Shown here piece by piece: positions 34,327 through 42,600 of a stretch of DNA of 57,844 bases. Each line of letters begins with the position of its first letter. The first letter of the stretch is position 1. The notes under the pieces were generated by a model. The model had not been told where the DNA came from and did no database searches. It saw nothing but the letters and a program-made list of their open reading frames with translations. This DNA is from Spirochaetota bacterium (GTDB taxonomy: Bacteria > Spirochaetota > UBA12135 > COTS27 > JAFLEE01). The stretch covers positions 4,558 through 62,401 of the forward strand of contig JAFLEE010000022.1 in NCBI GenBank assembly GCA_017302015.1, in the 5' to 3' direction. The position numbers and the translations under genes are program-made.

Positions 34327-35539
34327 TCATTAAACCACATTAGCCCTTGTCCCACGGGGGCGGACGGAGACGGTCGGCCCATTTTATCCCTCTTTGGCCC
34401 AGATTGTCGTTTGGCGTGTCCAATATTTGTCCAACGGGCGGGCACGAGTTTTTCTCGACTGTTACGTGTAGCCCGTCTTTGGCGAGAGAAGAAGGTTTTA
34501 CTGATTCCATTGCGAGGCAAAAATCCTTGATGCTCAATTCACTGTCCTTTTGCTCCGCCAGCATCTCTTGGCCATTGAGCGAGAGGCTGAACGTTCTCCG
34601 GCGCATGATGGACCCAAATCTTCCGCCCACCATGGCTCCGACCGATTTTTGCATGATTGATTTCCCGAACCTCGCTCCACGAGTGGCGATTCCCTCTGGA
34701 CACCCTCCAGGACGCGCCAAGCGCCCTCCAGGCGCATTCTCGCAGGTGAAATGTCCCAAACCAAGTCCGGCGAGAATGTCGTATAGCAAATTCGATTTTT
34801 GCGTGTCTCCGTGGCTCCACGGATTCTATGAGCCGCGTCCCCCGATTTTAACCTTCCTGCCCCAGTCAAATGCCCGCCCCTCCAAAACGGGCGATGGCTC
34901 GAAGCCCTGCCCTAAAAGCCTTCTGTTTCCGATGAGGACTCCCCAGGCGCTCTCCAGGCCGTTTCCGAAGGTGGGCAACCCTTCATGGGATAACGTGCGC
35001 TCCGAGCGGGATGGGGGTTCGCCGACCTTCCAACCTTGTTTTCGCACCGGATCTCGGGGCGGCCTCTTGGGTCTCCATCTGTGGAATCCAAGTCGGTAGG
35101 TGCCTCCCACACACCTCGCCGCAAGGCGGTAGAAAGGGGCCGGATGACCCGCCCCCGTTTCGCGCCCGCCTGAGGCGGTCCCCTGCTTGAAACCCCCTTC
35201 TCGGGTCGCTCCCACCCCGCCGATCTCGATCCCGCCTCGATGTCCGACTCGAACGGTGGACGGGGAAACAGCCCGGAACGTCACCGAAGCGACAGTCCGT
35301 CCTTGCCTGACTTCGCCCCTGCCTGCCCAAATCGCGTATGAGGAGCGCCCAGGCGCTTTCTGCCAAGCCAACGAGGAGAGCCTCAGTGAACCGGGTCACG
35401 AAGCCTCCCTCAACAAAGCCAGAACGCGCCTTTGAGTGCGCGGAAGAGATCCAGGGGAAGGAACCGCTATCTGGCGCAAATTAGAAACCTCCAAAAGACA
35501 TGAGGGACAGAAACAGTAAACAAAGTTTGCGACAAAGGA

Positions 35540-35556
35540 AATGGTGAGCACAACGT
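35540..35556. repeat. Left 17-bp direct repeat flanking the IS3-family element
   Basis: AATGGTGAGCACAACGT here is identical to 36869-36885 on the other side of the element. It is longer than the 3-5 bp target duplications usual for IS3. Confidence 0.8.
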
Positions 35557-35605
35557 ATAGTGCCCCTAATTGTTTTGGACACTCCATTGCATAGGAGAAT
35601 TCCAA

Positions 35606-35947
35606 ATGAGCAAGGAGCAGGTGTCCATGAGCAAGTCCAAGCGGCATGAATCAGGGGATGGCCATCGATGGACCGTCGCCCGAAAAAAAGAGGTCGTAAT
35701 GCGACTTCTGCGTGGCGAACCTATTGACGAGGTGTCCCGCGATGCAGGCATTGAGGTAATGCGCCTCGAGCAGTGGCGGGACCGCGCATTGACTGGTATC
35801 GACACCGGCCTAAAAGAGCGCGATAACGACCCACTTGAAGGCGAGAACATGCGTCTCAAAGCCAAACTTGGCGAGATCATGATGGAGAACGAACTCCTGA
35901 GGAAAAAACCTTCTGGAAATTTTATTCCGGGGAAGTGGGCGCGATGA
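35606..35947 (+). CDS. IS3-family OrfA (DNA-binding part of transposase)
   Basis: This 113-residue protein begins at the ATG at 35606, with AGGAG eight bases upstream. It contains the helix-turn-helix region of IS3/IS911 OrfA: WTVARKKEVVMRLLRGEPID then EVSRDAGIEVMRLEQWRDRA. A heptad-like helix follows (ENMRLKAKLGEIMMENELLR) that would dimerise the protein. It binds the terminal repeats during transposition. Near its end a run AAAAAA (35903-35908) could allow a -1 shift into the orfB frame, which is open there. Confidence 0.88.
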   Translation: MSKEQVSMSKSKRHESGDGHRWTVARKKEVVMRLLRGEPIDEVSRDAGIEVMRLEQWRDRALTGIDTGLKERDNDPLEGENMRLKAKLGEIMMENELLRKKPSGNFIPGKWAR

Positions 35948-36834
35948 GTGAGTCGTGGTCCATTTCCCAGAAACGACCCTATGGACTAAAGAGGTTGTGT
36001 CGCGTATGGTGCCTACCTCGCTCAACCGAGTACGCCAAGCGAAAGATTGCGGCCCGAGGCATGTCACCGCAGCGACGTGGCCCACGCCCAGTGCTGCGCG
36101 AAATTGAAATCTTGGCCCTGGTGCGGGAATACCTCGCGACCACCCCATGGACTGGCGAAGGCCATCGCAAGGTATATGCCTGGATCCGCCATGTCAAAGG
36201 CCTAAAACTCGGAAAAGACAGGGTTTGGCGCGTTATGCGCGACAATCGCCTCCTCTCTCCGCGCCGGCAACCCCAAGGCGAAGCCAATTTGCACGATGGG
36301 AAAATTACCACTGCAATGCCCGACCTCATTTGGGGCACGGATGGTTTCAAGGTGCGGACACTTAAAGATGGATGGGTTTGGGGATTTCTCGCTATCGATC
36401 ATTGCCACGGTGAAATCATGGGCCTTTATGCTTCGAAACGTGGAGATGCATTTGCCGCGCTCCAGCCAATCGCAATGGGTTTGTCCCGGGTGCGCGGTGG
36501 CGTAGAGCACGGCATCGGAAAAGGGATTTCTGTCCGAGAGGATCACGGCGCCCAGTACATGAGCGCCACTTATCGCAAGCAGGCGGAGGCCTGGGGCATG
36601 AACCTGACCTATGCATTCGTCGGCGAACCCGAGACCAATGGGGTGGCTGAACGCATGGTGCGCACGCTCAAAGAGCAGATTATCTACGGCCGCGTCATTG
36701 AGAATCTCAATGATTTGCGCCAGCGACTCGAAATATTCATGCGTACATACAACAGCATGTGGAGGCTTGAAAAAAACCGTTACCTAACCCCGAACGAAGC
36801 GCGTCAGCAACACGCAAAGAATAAAGCTGCTTAA
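35944..36834 (+). CDS. IS3-family OrfB transposase (DDE, rve domain)
   Basis: This 296-residue integrase-like protein has a visible catalytic triad: Asp in LIWGTDGFKV, Asp in SVREDHGAQY and Glu in NGVAERMVRTLKEQ. The second Asp and the Glu are 35 residues apart (DD35E). The upstream part (WTGEGHRKVYAWIRHVKGLK then RVWRVMRDNRLLSP) is the usual HTH_21 region. The ATG at 35944 overlaps the orfA stop as ATGA. The alternative is a fused OrfAB made by -1 frameshifting at the upstream A-run, which is the common IS3 route. The protein appears complete. Confidence 0.9.
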   Translation: MSESWSISQKRPYGLKRLCRVWCLPRSTEYAKRKIAARGMSPQRRGPRPVLREIEILALVREYLATTPWTGEGHRKVYAWIRHVKGLKLGKDRVWRVMRDNRLLSPRRQPQGEANLHDGKITTAMPDLIWGTDGFKVRTLKDGWVWGFLAIDHCHGEIMGLYASKRGDAFAALQPIAMGLSRVRGGVEHGIGKGISVREDHGAQYMSATYRKQAEAWGMNLTYAFVGEPETNGVAERMVRTLKEQIIYGRVIENLNDLRQRLEIFMRTYNSMWRLEKNRYLTPNEARQQHAKNKAA

Positions 36835-36868
36835 CCCAAACTTGTGTCCAAACAATCAAGTACGGTAC

Positions 36869-36885
36869 AATGGTGAGCACAACGT
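36869..36885. repeat. Right 17-bp direct repeat flanking the IS3-family element
   Basis: This is identical to 35540-35556. Confidence 0.8.
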
Positions 36886-37188
36886 CGAGGGTTGACGACT
36901 ATCAGTTTGTAATCGCAATGCTCCAGAAGAAAAACGGCGGAAAGGGAATTCTTTCAGCCCGACACCAAGATGCAAAAGACCCCGCCGTGTGAGTGAACCG
37001 ATCGAGATTCTGCCCCTGGTGGCACGAGAGAGATTATTGAGAGCAGGCTGTTTCATGGCTTCCGTATTTCCGAGTGCTTGGCTCTCAAATCATCGGCGAA
37101 TGGGCTGTGAGCCTCTTGGCACTTGCCAAAGGGATCCTATTGTTCGGGTTGCTTCGTTTCGTTATATTGGAGAATATGTTTGCATTGG
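36886..37188. other. Spacer between IS element and membrane glycosyltransferase gene
   Basis: I see no convincing gene, repeat or terminator here. Base composition begins to turn A+T-rich towards its right end. Confidence 0.4.
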
Positions 37189-38769
37189 TTATTGATCTCG
37201 CATCAGCCAGTGACTATTTTTATAGAAATTCTTCTCTCTCCTAAAAAGATTTGAATATAAATTTGAAGGGGGAATGCTATCGCCAATTAGTAGCAATTTC
37301 TTTTTCGAACTAAGTAACAATCGGGCTTGTTCCTCGCCGTCAAACCCACTCAAAGTCGTCGCCCCAAAAGGAAAAAAGAGCGTATTGGGGTAAATCTCGG
37401 ATAATTGTTTGCGATAGGTATACCAGGCCCAGCTATTCCCCAAGTATAGGCCTTGCTCAGTACAGCCAGACCCCGCCAAAAAGACTGTAATCAAATTTTT
37501 ATTGTCATAACTTTGACGAGCAATTTCCGATTTTACCTGACCCTCAACATGCTCTTTTCTTCTGTCATTGGCCTCTGAAAGTGAAAAAGCCAGAAAAAGA
37601 ATGGTTAGGCAGACTAGACACCCCATTACAACTGGTACAATTTGCTTCCTGAATTGGGCGAACGAGACAGTGACTTTGCTTGCGAGTAGTGCGAGACTCA
37701 CTCCTGCAATTACCATTCCGGGGATTAAGTAATGAGGGGCTGGGTGCTTGCCAACGACCAACAATGATGTGGCCATAGCAGCAAAAGAGCCCCCCAGTAG
37801 TTGTCGGTGAACCTTGGCAAGGATAAGTTTAGAAAACACAAGTGAAATCAGGAGAAGGATAAGTGTCAAAGAAAATACCCAATTCACTGCAAGAAGATTG
37901 AGCATGTTGGCTACATAGATTTTTATGTCTACCCATCCACGCTCTCCTCCTCCATACCGCCCTTTATGCGTGAGGAGTTTGCCAAAAAAGACAAGAAAAT
38001 TACGCCATGGGGCGGTTACAACAGTAGCCAGGAAAAAGGCGGCCACAAAAACAGAAACACCGATTACCTTTTGCGTGATAGTCCTGAGTGTAAAAATTCC
38101 GAGTAGAATTAGCGGAAAAGCAGTGATTTTAACGCCACAAGCGAATCCAGAAAAAACCAATGAAAATACAACTGCCAAAAGGATGGATGTCTCCCGCTTC
38201 CCAGCCTTAACTTCCACGGAAACTGGATTTTCACGAAATGCATAAACCCAAAAAATGCAACTCGCGAGTGAAAAGAAGAATAGCAGGGGTTCAGCGGCAA
38301 ATCTTCCAAATGAGTGCATGATGACCGCCGGGCTTAGTGCGCAAAAAACCTGCCCAGATATCGCAAACAATGGCGTGACTCCAATTTTAAAAAAGGACAA
38401 TCCAAGGATGAAAAGAATTATTGCGTTCAATGCAGCACCAACAACAACTAGAATCCGCATATAGTTTTCTGGATTCTTCAAAACCGAAATAACAAAAGAC
38501 TCATTTCTTTGGAAAAAGATTTGGTGCGATAAATGCAAAACAGTCGCGCCAAAAACTTGGGAAGGAGTGCCGGGGTGATCAGTGTGCCACACGGGCTTAA
38601 AGTGATCCGCGAGCAATAACGAGTTGAAGAAGTAGATATAGTCGGGATCACTATTTTCCCCCACCCAGGAAGGCCCCCTTGCCTCCATCCACCAAAAGGT
38701 GAAGGCCAAGGTAATGATTGGAACAATCACGAGAATAAGGAACCGAAATCGGTATCTTAATATATCCAT
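37189..38769 (-). CDS. Multi-pass membrane protein, GT39/ArnT-like
   Basis: This 526-residue protein has about 10-12 hydrophobic segments and a soluble C-terminal part (about 410-526). The first loop holds NSDPDYIYFFNSLLLADHFK and HTDHPGTPSQVFG, where acidic residues sit as in polyisoprenyl-phosphate-dependent GT-C enzymes of the GT39/GT83 type. I chose the ATG at 38769 because GAGG lies six bases before it; the ATG at 38781 has no such site. The gene is clearly A+T-richer than the backbone, which suggests transfer. Substrate and role are unknown, but a glycan-modifying enzyme near a large surface protein is plausible. Confidence 0.6.
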   Translation of the reverse strand: MDILRYRFRFLILVIVPIITLAFTFWWMEARGPSWVGENSDPDYIYFFNSLLLADHFKPVWHTDHPGTPSQVFGATVLHLSHQIFFQRNESFVISVLKNPENYMRILVVVGAALNAIILFILGLSFFKIGVTPLFAISGQVFCALSPAVIMHSFGRFAAEPLLFFFSLASCIFWVYAFRENPVSVEVKAGKRETSILLAVVFSLVFSGFACGVKITAFPLILLGIFTLRTITQKVIGVSVFVAAFFLATVVTAPWRNFLVFFGKLLTHKGRYGGGERGWVDIKIYVANMLNLLAVNWVFSLTLILLLISLVFSKLILAKVHRQLLGGSFAAMATSLLVVGKHPAPHYLIPGMVIAGVSLALLASKVTVSFAQFRKQIVPVVMGCLVCLTILFLAFSLSEANDRRKEHVEGQVKSEIARQSYDNKNLITVFLAGSGCTEQGLYLGNSWAWYTYRKQLSEIYPNTLFFPFGATTLSGFDGEEQARLLLSSKKKLLLIGDSIPPSNLYSNLFRREKNFYKNSHWLMRDQ

Positions 38770-38808
38770 GCAAGGCCTCATTTTGATTAAATTTTAAAGT
38801 CACTAATT

Positions 38809-39052
38809 TTACTTCGACTCTGTAAAAGTATCAAGAGCAATAAAAGGAGTTTCGTTTCTGCTGAACACCATAAGCGTATCCCATTCTGTCACCAATTCAA
38901 CTGCGATCATATTTTCTTTCGCGTTGCATGCCATCTGCAGGGACATTATGACTGGGGTTTTCTTTGAGACATGCAGGAAATAGATTGTATTTCGTTTGCT
39001 TATGGGGACATCTATAAACTCGGGGTCCGCTATGGCGGACCCCGAGTTTATA
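38809..39052 (-). pseudogene. 3' fragment of an unknown gene, cut at a palindrome
   Basis: On the minus strand there is a coding-like frame ending in TAA at 38809-38811. It includes DPEFIDVPISKRNTIYFLHV, AKENMIAVELVTEWDTLMVF and ending SRNETPFIALDTFTESK. It has no start codon at a suitable place; the only internal ATG (38946) lacks a ribosome-binding site. Upstream, the frame runs into the perfect palindrome at 39013-39052 and then into low-complexity sequence. It lies 39 bp before the membrane glycosyltransferase gene on the same strand and was probably its operon partner. The protein family is not recognised. Confidence 0.5.
39013..39052. repeat. Perfect palindrome, 18-bp arms, 4-base loop
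   Basis: TATAAACTCGGGGTCCGC (39013-39030) is exactly complementary to the sequence at 39035-39052, with TATG between. The right arm, read on the minus strand, encodes ADPEFI of the truncated frame, so the left arm may be an inverted copy made at the breakpoint. Confidence 0.85.
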
Positions 39053-39133
39053 CCGCAAAAGTCATCGGGCGGAGCCCTCCGAAACCCTCTGTCAGGGGGG
39101 GGCGAGAGGTGCCCTTATGTTTAACTTCTCTGG

Positions 39134-39151
39134 ATAGTGCCCCTAATTGTT
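39134..39151 (+). mobile_element. Solitary left-end fragment of the IS3-family element
   Basis: ATAGTGCCCCTAATTGTT is identical, in the same orientation, to bases 1-18 of the element at 35557. No transposase lies beside it. It overlaps the stop codon of the startless frame at 39150-39374. Confidence 0.7.
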
Positions 39152-39374
39152 ACTTCTCAGCCTCGGGGATATCCGCTACGCCGATCTTTCCCCAGATGCC
39201 TGGTAAGTCCAAGAAGATTAATCCGAGAATTGACGGGGGGATCTCTGGTGGCCTATATTTAGAACAAAAACGAAAGTCACCTTGTTGTTCTCGCTCGAGG
39301 AGGGCGGTGGCGCCAAATTGGACGGCGGTTTGTTGGCGAAGTAGCTTACCTAACTTGCAATCAGTTCTGTCATT
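39150..39374 (-). pseudogene. Startless coding-like fragment after the immunity-like gene
   Basis: A minus-strand frame of about 75 codons ends at TAA (39150-39152). It reads, in part, KLGKLLRQQTAVQFGATALL, GDFRFCSKYRPPEIPPSILG and LDLPGIWGKIGVADIPEAEK. It has no ATG, GTG or TTG start and begins inside the 3' end of the immunity-like gene in another frame. It may be a remnant of a second toxin or immunity gene or be reached by frameshifting. The family is not recognised. Confidence 0.4.
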
Positions 39375-39643
39375 TCAGCGTAAAAACAATCGATCAAGGA
39401 GTCAAGAAGCTTTAAGTCGCTGCAATAAGAGCCGAACCCCTGAGATAAATTTCTCATTTGGTCAAACACCCAATGCAAACGTTCGGGATCACCCGACAAA
39501 AGACTTTCTCGAAAAGCAGCAAGAAACATCATATCTCGCTGCCAATACTCGACCATACCGTTTGCCTGGACATTTGACTTTTCCGAAGTAATTAAGAGTT
39601 CGACCTTTTCTAAAACTGATAGTGGCTCTTTCATTTTAATCAT
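39350..39643 (-). CDS. Small immunity-like protein downstream of the Rhs gene
   Basis: This 97-residue protein starts at the ATG at 39643, overlapping the Rhs stop as ATGA. It has no signal peptide and is rich in helices (SVLEKVELLITSEKSNV, AFRESLLSGDPERLHWVFDQ, LDSLIDCFYAEMTELIAS). A GFGSYCSDLKLLD segment is reminiscent of DUF6966-type immunity proteins, which carry a G-x-G-S-x-x-D pattern. Position, size, cytoplasmic location and the 4-bp overlap are what is expected for an immunity gene of a polymorphic toxin. Binding to the toxin is inference. Confidence 0.55.
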   Translation of the reverse strand: MIKMKEPLSVLEKVELLITSEKSNVQANGMVEYWQRDMMFLAAFRESLLSGDPERLHWVFDQMRNLSQGFGSYCSDLKLLDSLIDCFYAEMTELIAS

Positions 39644-42600
39644 AATCCCCAGGAAACTAAAGTTGACCAGCCGCTAGGCACACCAGGTATGTAAACTTGA
39701 TTGCCGCCCCCAAGATACCAATCCTGTCCTCGAGCTGAACCCTCGAATCCGATTATACTTTGCCCGCGGGGTACAGTAAGTGTTTCTAAGTGTGTTCCCT
39801 TATTCCATTTTGGTTTTACTGCTAGATCCATACGCCACTGAAGCTCGCCCATAGGCTCCGTACGAGTCCACCAAAGATTGCGGGAACCTACATCTCGGAT
39901 CCCATACAGAATCTCGCCTTCACCAATAGTTACTTGCGACGGACGTCCTAAGAAATTTACAATTTCCCTCCCTGGTAGGGTTGCTCCAGAATTAGCCACC
40001 CTACTCGTAGCAGAAACTTCTCCTGGTAGAGCCTCCAATGAAACACCCAGTTCCCCTATTGTTACACCTAAAGTATTGAAATTTGCCGGTTGCCTGGAGT
40101 ATCTCAACATCCCATACGCCAAAGGAAGTACGCCCAGTCCAGTTTCAATCGCCACAGCTGTAACTGCGATCCCAAGGCCTACGGATAAGGTAAATTCTGG
40201 ATCATTAGTTAGGCCATTTAAGGCTGTGCCACTAGCCCAATCGACAAAACCCAAGCCAAGAACACCAGTCGTATTGCCCTGAAAGAGAGAAGTGTCTGTT
40301 TGAAAACCGTAAGTCATCTGACTTTGCGTTAAAACATTTACAACGCCGGATGAAATGGACGAAGCCGAAAAGATCGGTAGACTACCCGATGCCGAACCAC
40401 CACTCGTTGAGAAATTACCTGACTCTCCAAAGCCGAAATTATTTACAAACCCTGAGTTGAAGGCAAAGCCCCCTAGGTCAATTGTGGGGACAGAAATGCT
40501 AAACGAAGGAAATTCAAAGGTAGGAAAATCGAAACTTGGAATCGAGAATGAGAACGAAAAATCGAAATTCATCAATGAATACAACCAACTAAAGTCATAG
40601 TGACCCGAAGGGTCGGAATATATTATTGGGTTATTGAGCGCATATGCGTATCGCGTATAGGATTGTGTATTCAACTGATCGGGAATTTCTGAATCGCCGG
40701 AGATAAATCTGCCCATCTCGGGGGAATAGTACCTCGCTCCAAAATACATGAGCCCGGTATCCGCATCGAGTTCTTGGCCGGTAAATGAGTACGAACCCAC
40801 CCCCTCAAGATGGAACAATGTCGTGAGAAGCCAAGCCCCGTTATTCTCAAGAGTCCTCGCCTCCAAGTATGGAGAGCCGAACGGCTTGTAATCAAGTTGC
40901 TGATAAATCGCACCTTCAGATACGGGAGACCCATAGCCGCCAGTTACAAGCACCGTACTTCCCACATGGTCGGTGTGCATGAAGAAGGCTTGCTCACCGT
41001 TTATATCGCTATTCACCGCGCAAATACGGTTAACACCATCGAAAATGAAATACGAAGTTTTCCCAGAGTTATCGGCCTGGGCCACCCCCGCGATATATCG
41101 TATCGTTTTGGCGCCAGATACTTTCTCCGTGCGCTCTCCGGTGTGATCATAGGCGAAGGAGTTCGTGAGGACTTCGTTGCCGTTCGTAACGATGACTCTC
41201 TTTAACCGATTTTCACTGTCCCAAGACATCGTCTTGGACGTAAGAACAAGGTTGGCATCCGTCCCCGAAACTATCCGCTGGGACAACATGTTCCCATTGA
41301 CATCGTAATTAATGGCGAAGTTTGCCGACTCATCCACATATGAGCCGCTTTCAAACTTTCCAACAAAGGAACTCACGGCATGAGGGTGCGCAGGGTCGTA
41401 GGTATAATTTCGATTCCCCTTGGTGGGTGCGCCCCCTTCATCTACATCTTTGTGGATTATGTTTCCGAGAGAGTCATACCGATACTGGTGTGAGTAATTA
41501 TTCGTGCCGCTTTGGTCCATCACCGCCGATGAGAGGCGATTTAGGGCGTCATACCCATAGCGATGTTCTATGTTCTGGGCGTAGTCATGCTTTACAAGGA
41601 GATTTCCGCCGGTATCGAAAGAATAGGTGAGATCTCGATGGGTGAAGGCACCCCGCGCAATTCTGGCCGTTGCCAGCATTCCCGTGTCGCCGGTGTAGGC
41701 GTAGGTTGTCGAGACTCCGTTGCCATAGGTCATATTCCGGCGGCGTCCGAAGTTATCGTAGTCAATGCCGTTCATGTAAAGGAGGCCGAAAACGCCTTGG
41801 GCCGCGCTTGTATCAGAGACAGCCCCGATTTGAGTCAGAAGGCCATTGTCAGGGTCGTAGACATAGCGAACTATCAACGAGGCCGCAGTGCCCAGGGTGT
41901 GAGGGTAAATCAGATGCCGAATGCGCCCCAGGGCATCGTGCTCATATCCCGTCTCATAAGTGCCGCCGGAAGTGATCTTAACCGCATTCGTCGCGTCTCC
42001 GATTTCATTGTAGATGTAGGACTCGATGCCCGATTCATCCTGAACTTGTAGGAGGCGCCCCCACCGCGAAGTGCCGAGATCGTCCTGGCGATTAGTGCCA
42101 TACTCATATTGAGCCAGAATATTCGTTGTGGAATAGGATGGGCCCGATGTGACGGCTTTGTTCGTGAGGCGATCTCGCTCATCATACCCAAAGAGAATTC
42201 GGTTCCCTTTGGCATCCTGCAGTTCCGTCATGCGCCCGTAAATGTCGAAGGAATAACTCCAAACCCCCATATCGGGGTCGGTCATATTTGTCTTTCGAGA
42301 GAGTTCGTCATAGAAGAGGCGGATATTGTTCCCGTAAGTATCATGAGTGTTTGTGAGGTTTCCCTTAAAATCAAAGGAATAATCAATGCTTGCGTATATC
42401 GATCCTGCGGCCCAATCTTCCACCCGTACAGTGTTCCCGTTTTTGTCCTTCAAAGAACGCTTCAAATTTCCGCGCGGATCAGTCACCCGGGATTCAAAGA
42501 GACCAGTGAACGACCTCTTGGTTACAATGCCTCCCCGAGCTTGGTTCGTAACGCGACCGAAGTCATCATAGACCACCCAAGTCGAAAAAGCGGTGTCACC

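Larger units (their letters stand above)
34034..35539. other. Gene-poor region with hairpins and degenerate repeats
   Basis: This stretch separates the backbone from the IS element. Several overlapping frames of 90-250 codons exist on both strands, but none has a domain, a start signal or a coding-like composition that I trust. Visible structure includes hairpins at 34164-34204 and 34261-34326. Related motifs around CCAGGCGCT recur near 34934 and 35346, with a more diverged one near 34720. It may be decayed mobile DNA. Confidence 0.4.
35557..36868 (+). mobile_element. IS3-family insertion sequence
   Basis: The element is about 1.3 kb with orfA and orfB. Imperfect terminal inverted repeats are visible: the left end TAGTGCCCCTAATTG with TTTTGGACAC, and on the right the complement of CTTGATTGTTTGGACAC. 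About 18 of 25 positions match when one T is skipped. A second copy of the first 18 bases of the left end lies at 39134-39151. Both orfs look intact, so it could still be mobile. Confidence 0.85.

Noticed and set aside
34347..35099. 250-codon frame on the plus strand in the gene-poor region
   Set aside because: There is no start signal, no recognisable domain, and competing frames of similar length exist on the other strand.
36989..37195. 68-codon frame after the IS element
   Set aside because: Composition is unlike a protein, no ribosome-binding site is visible, and it ends in the next gene.
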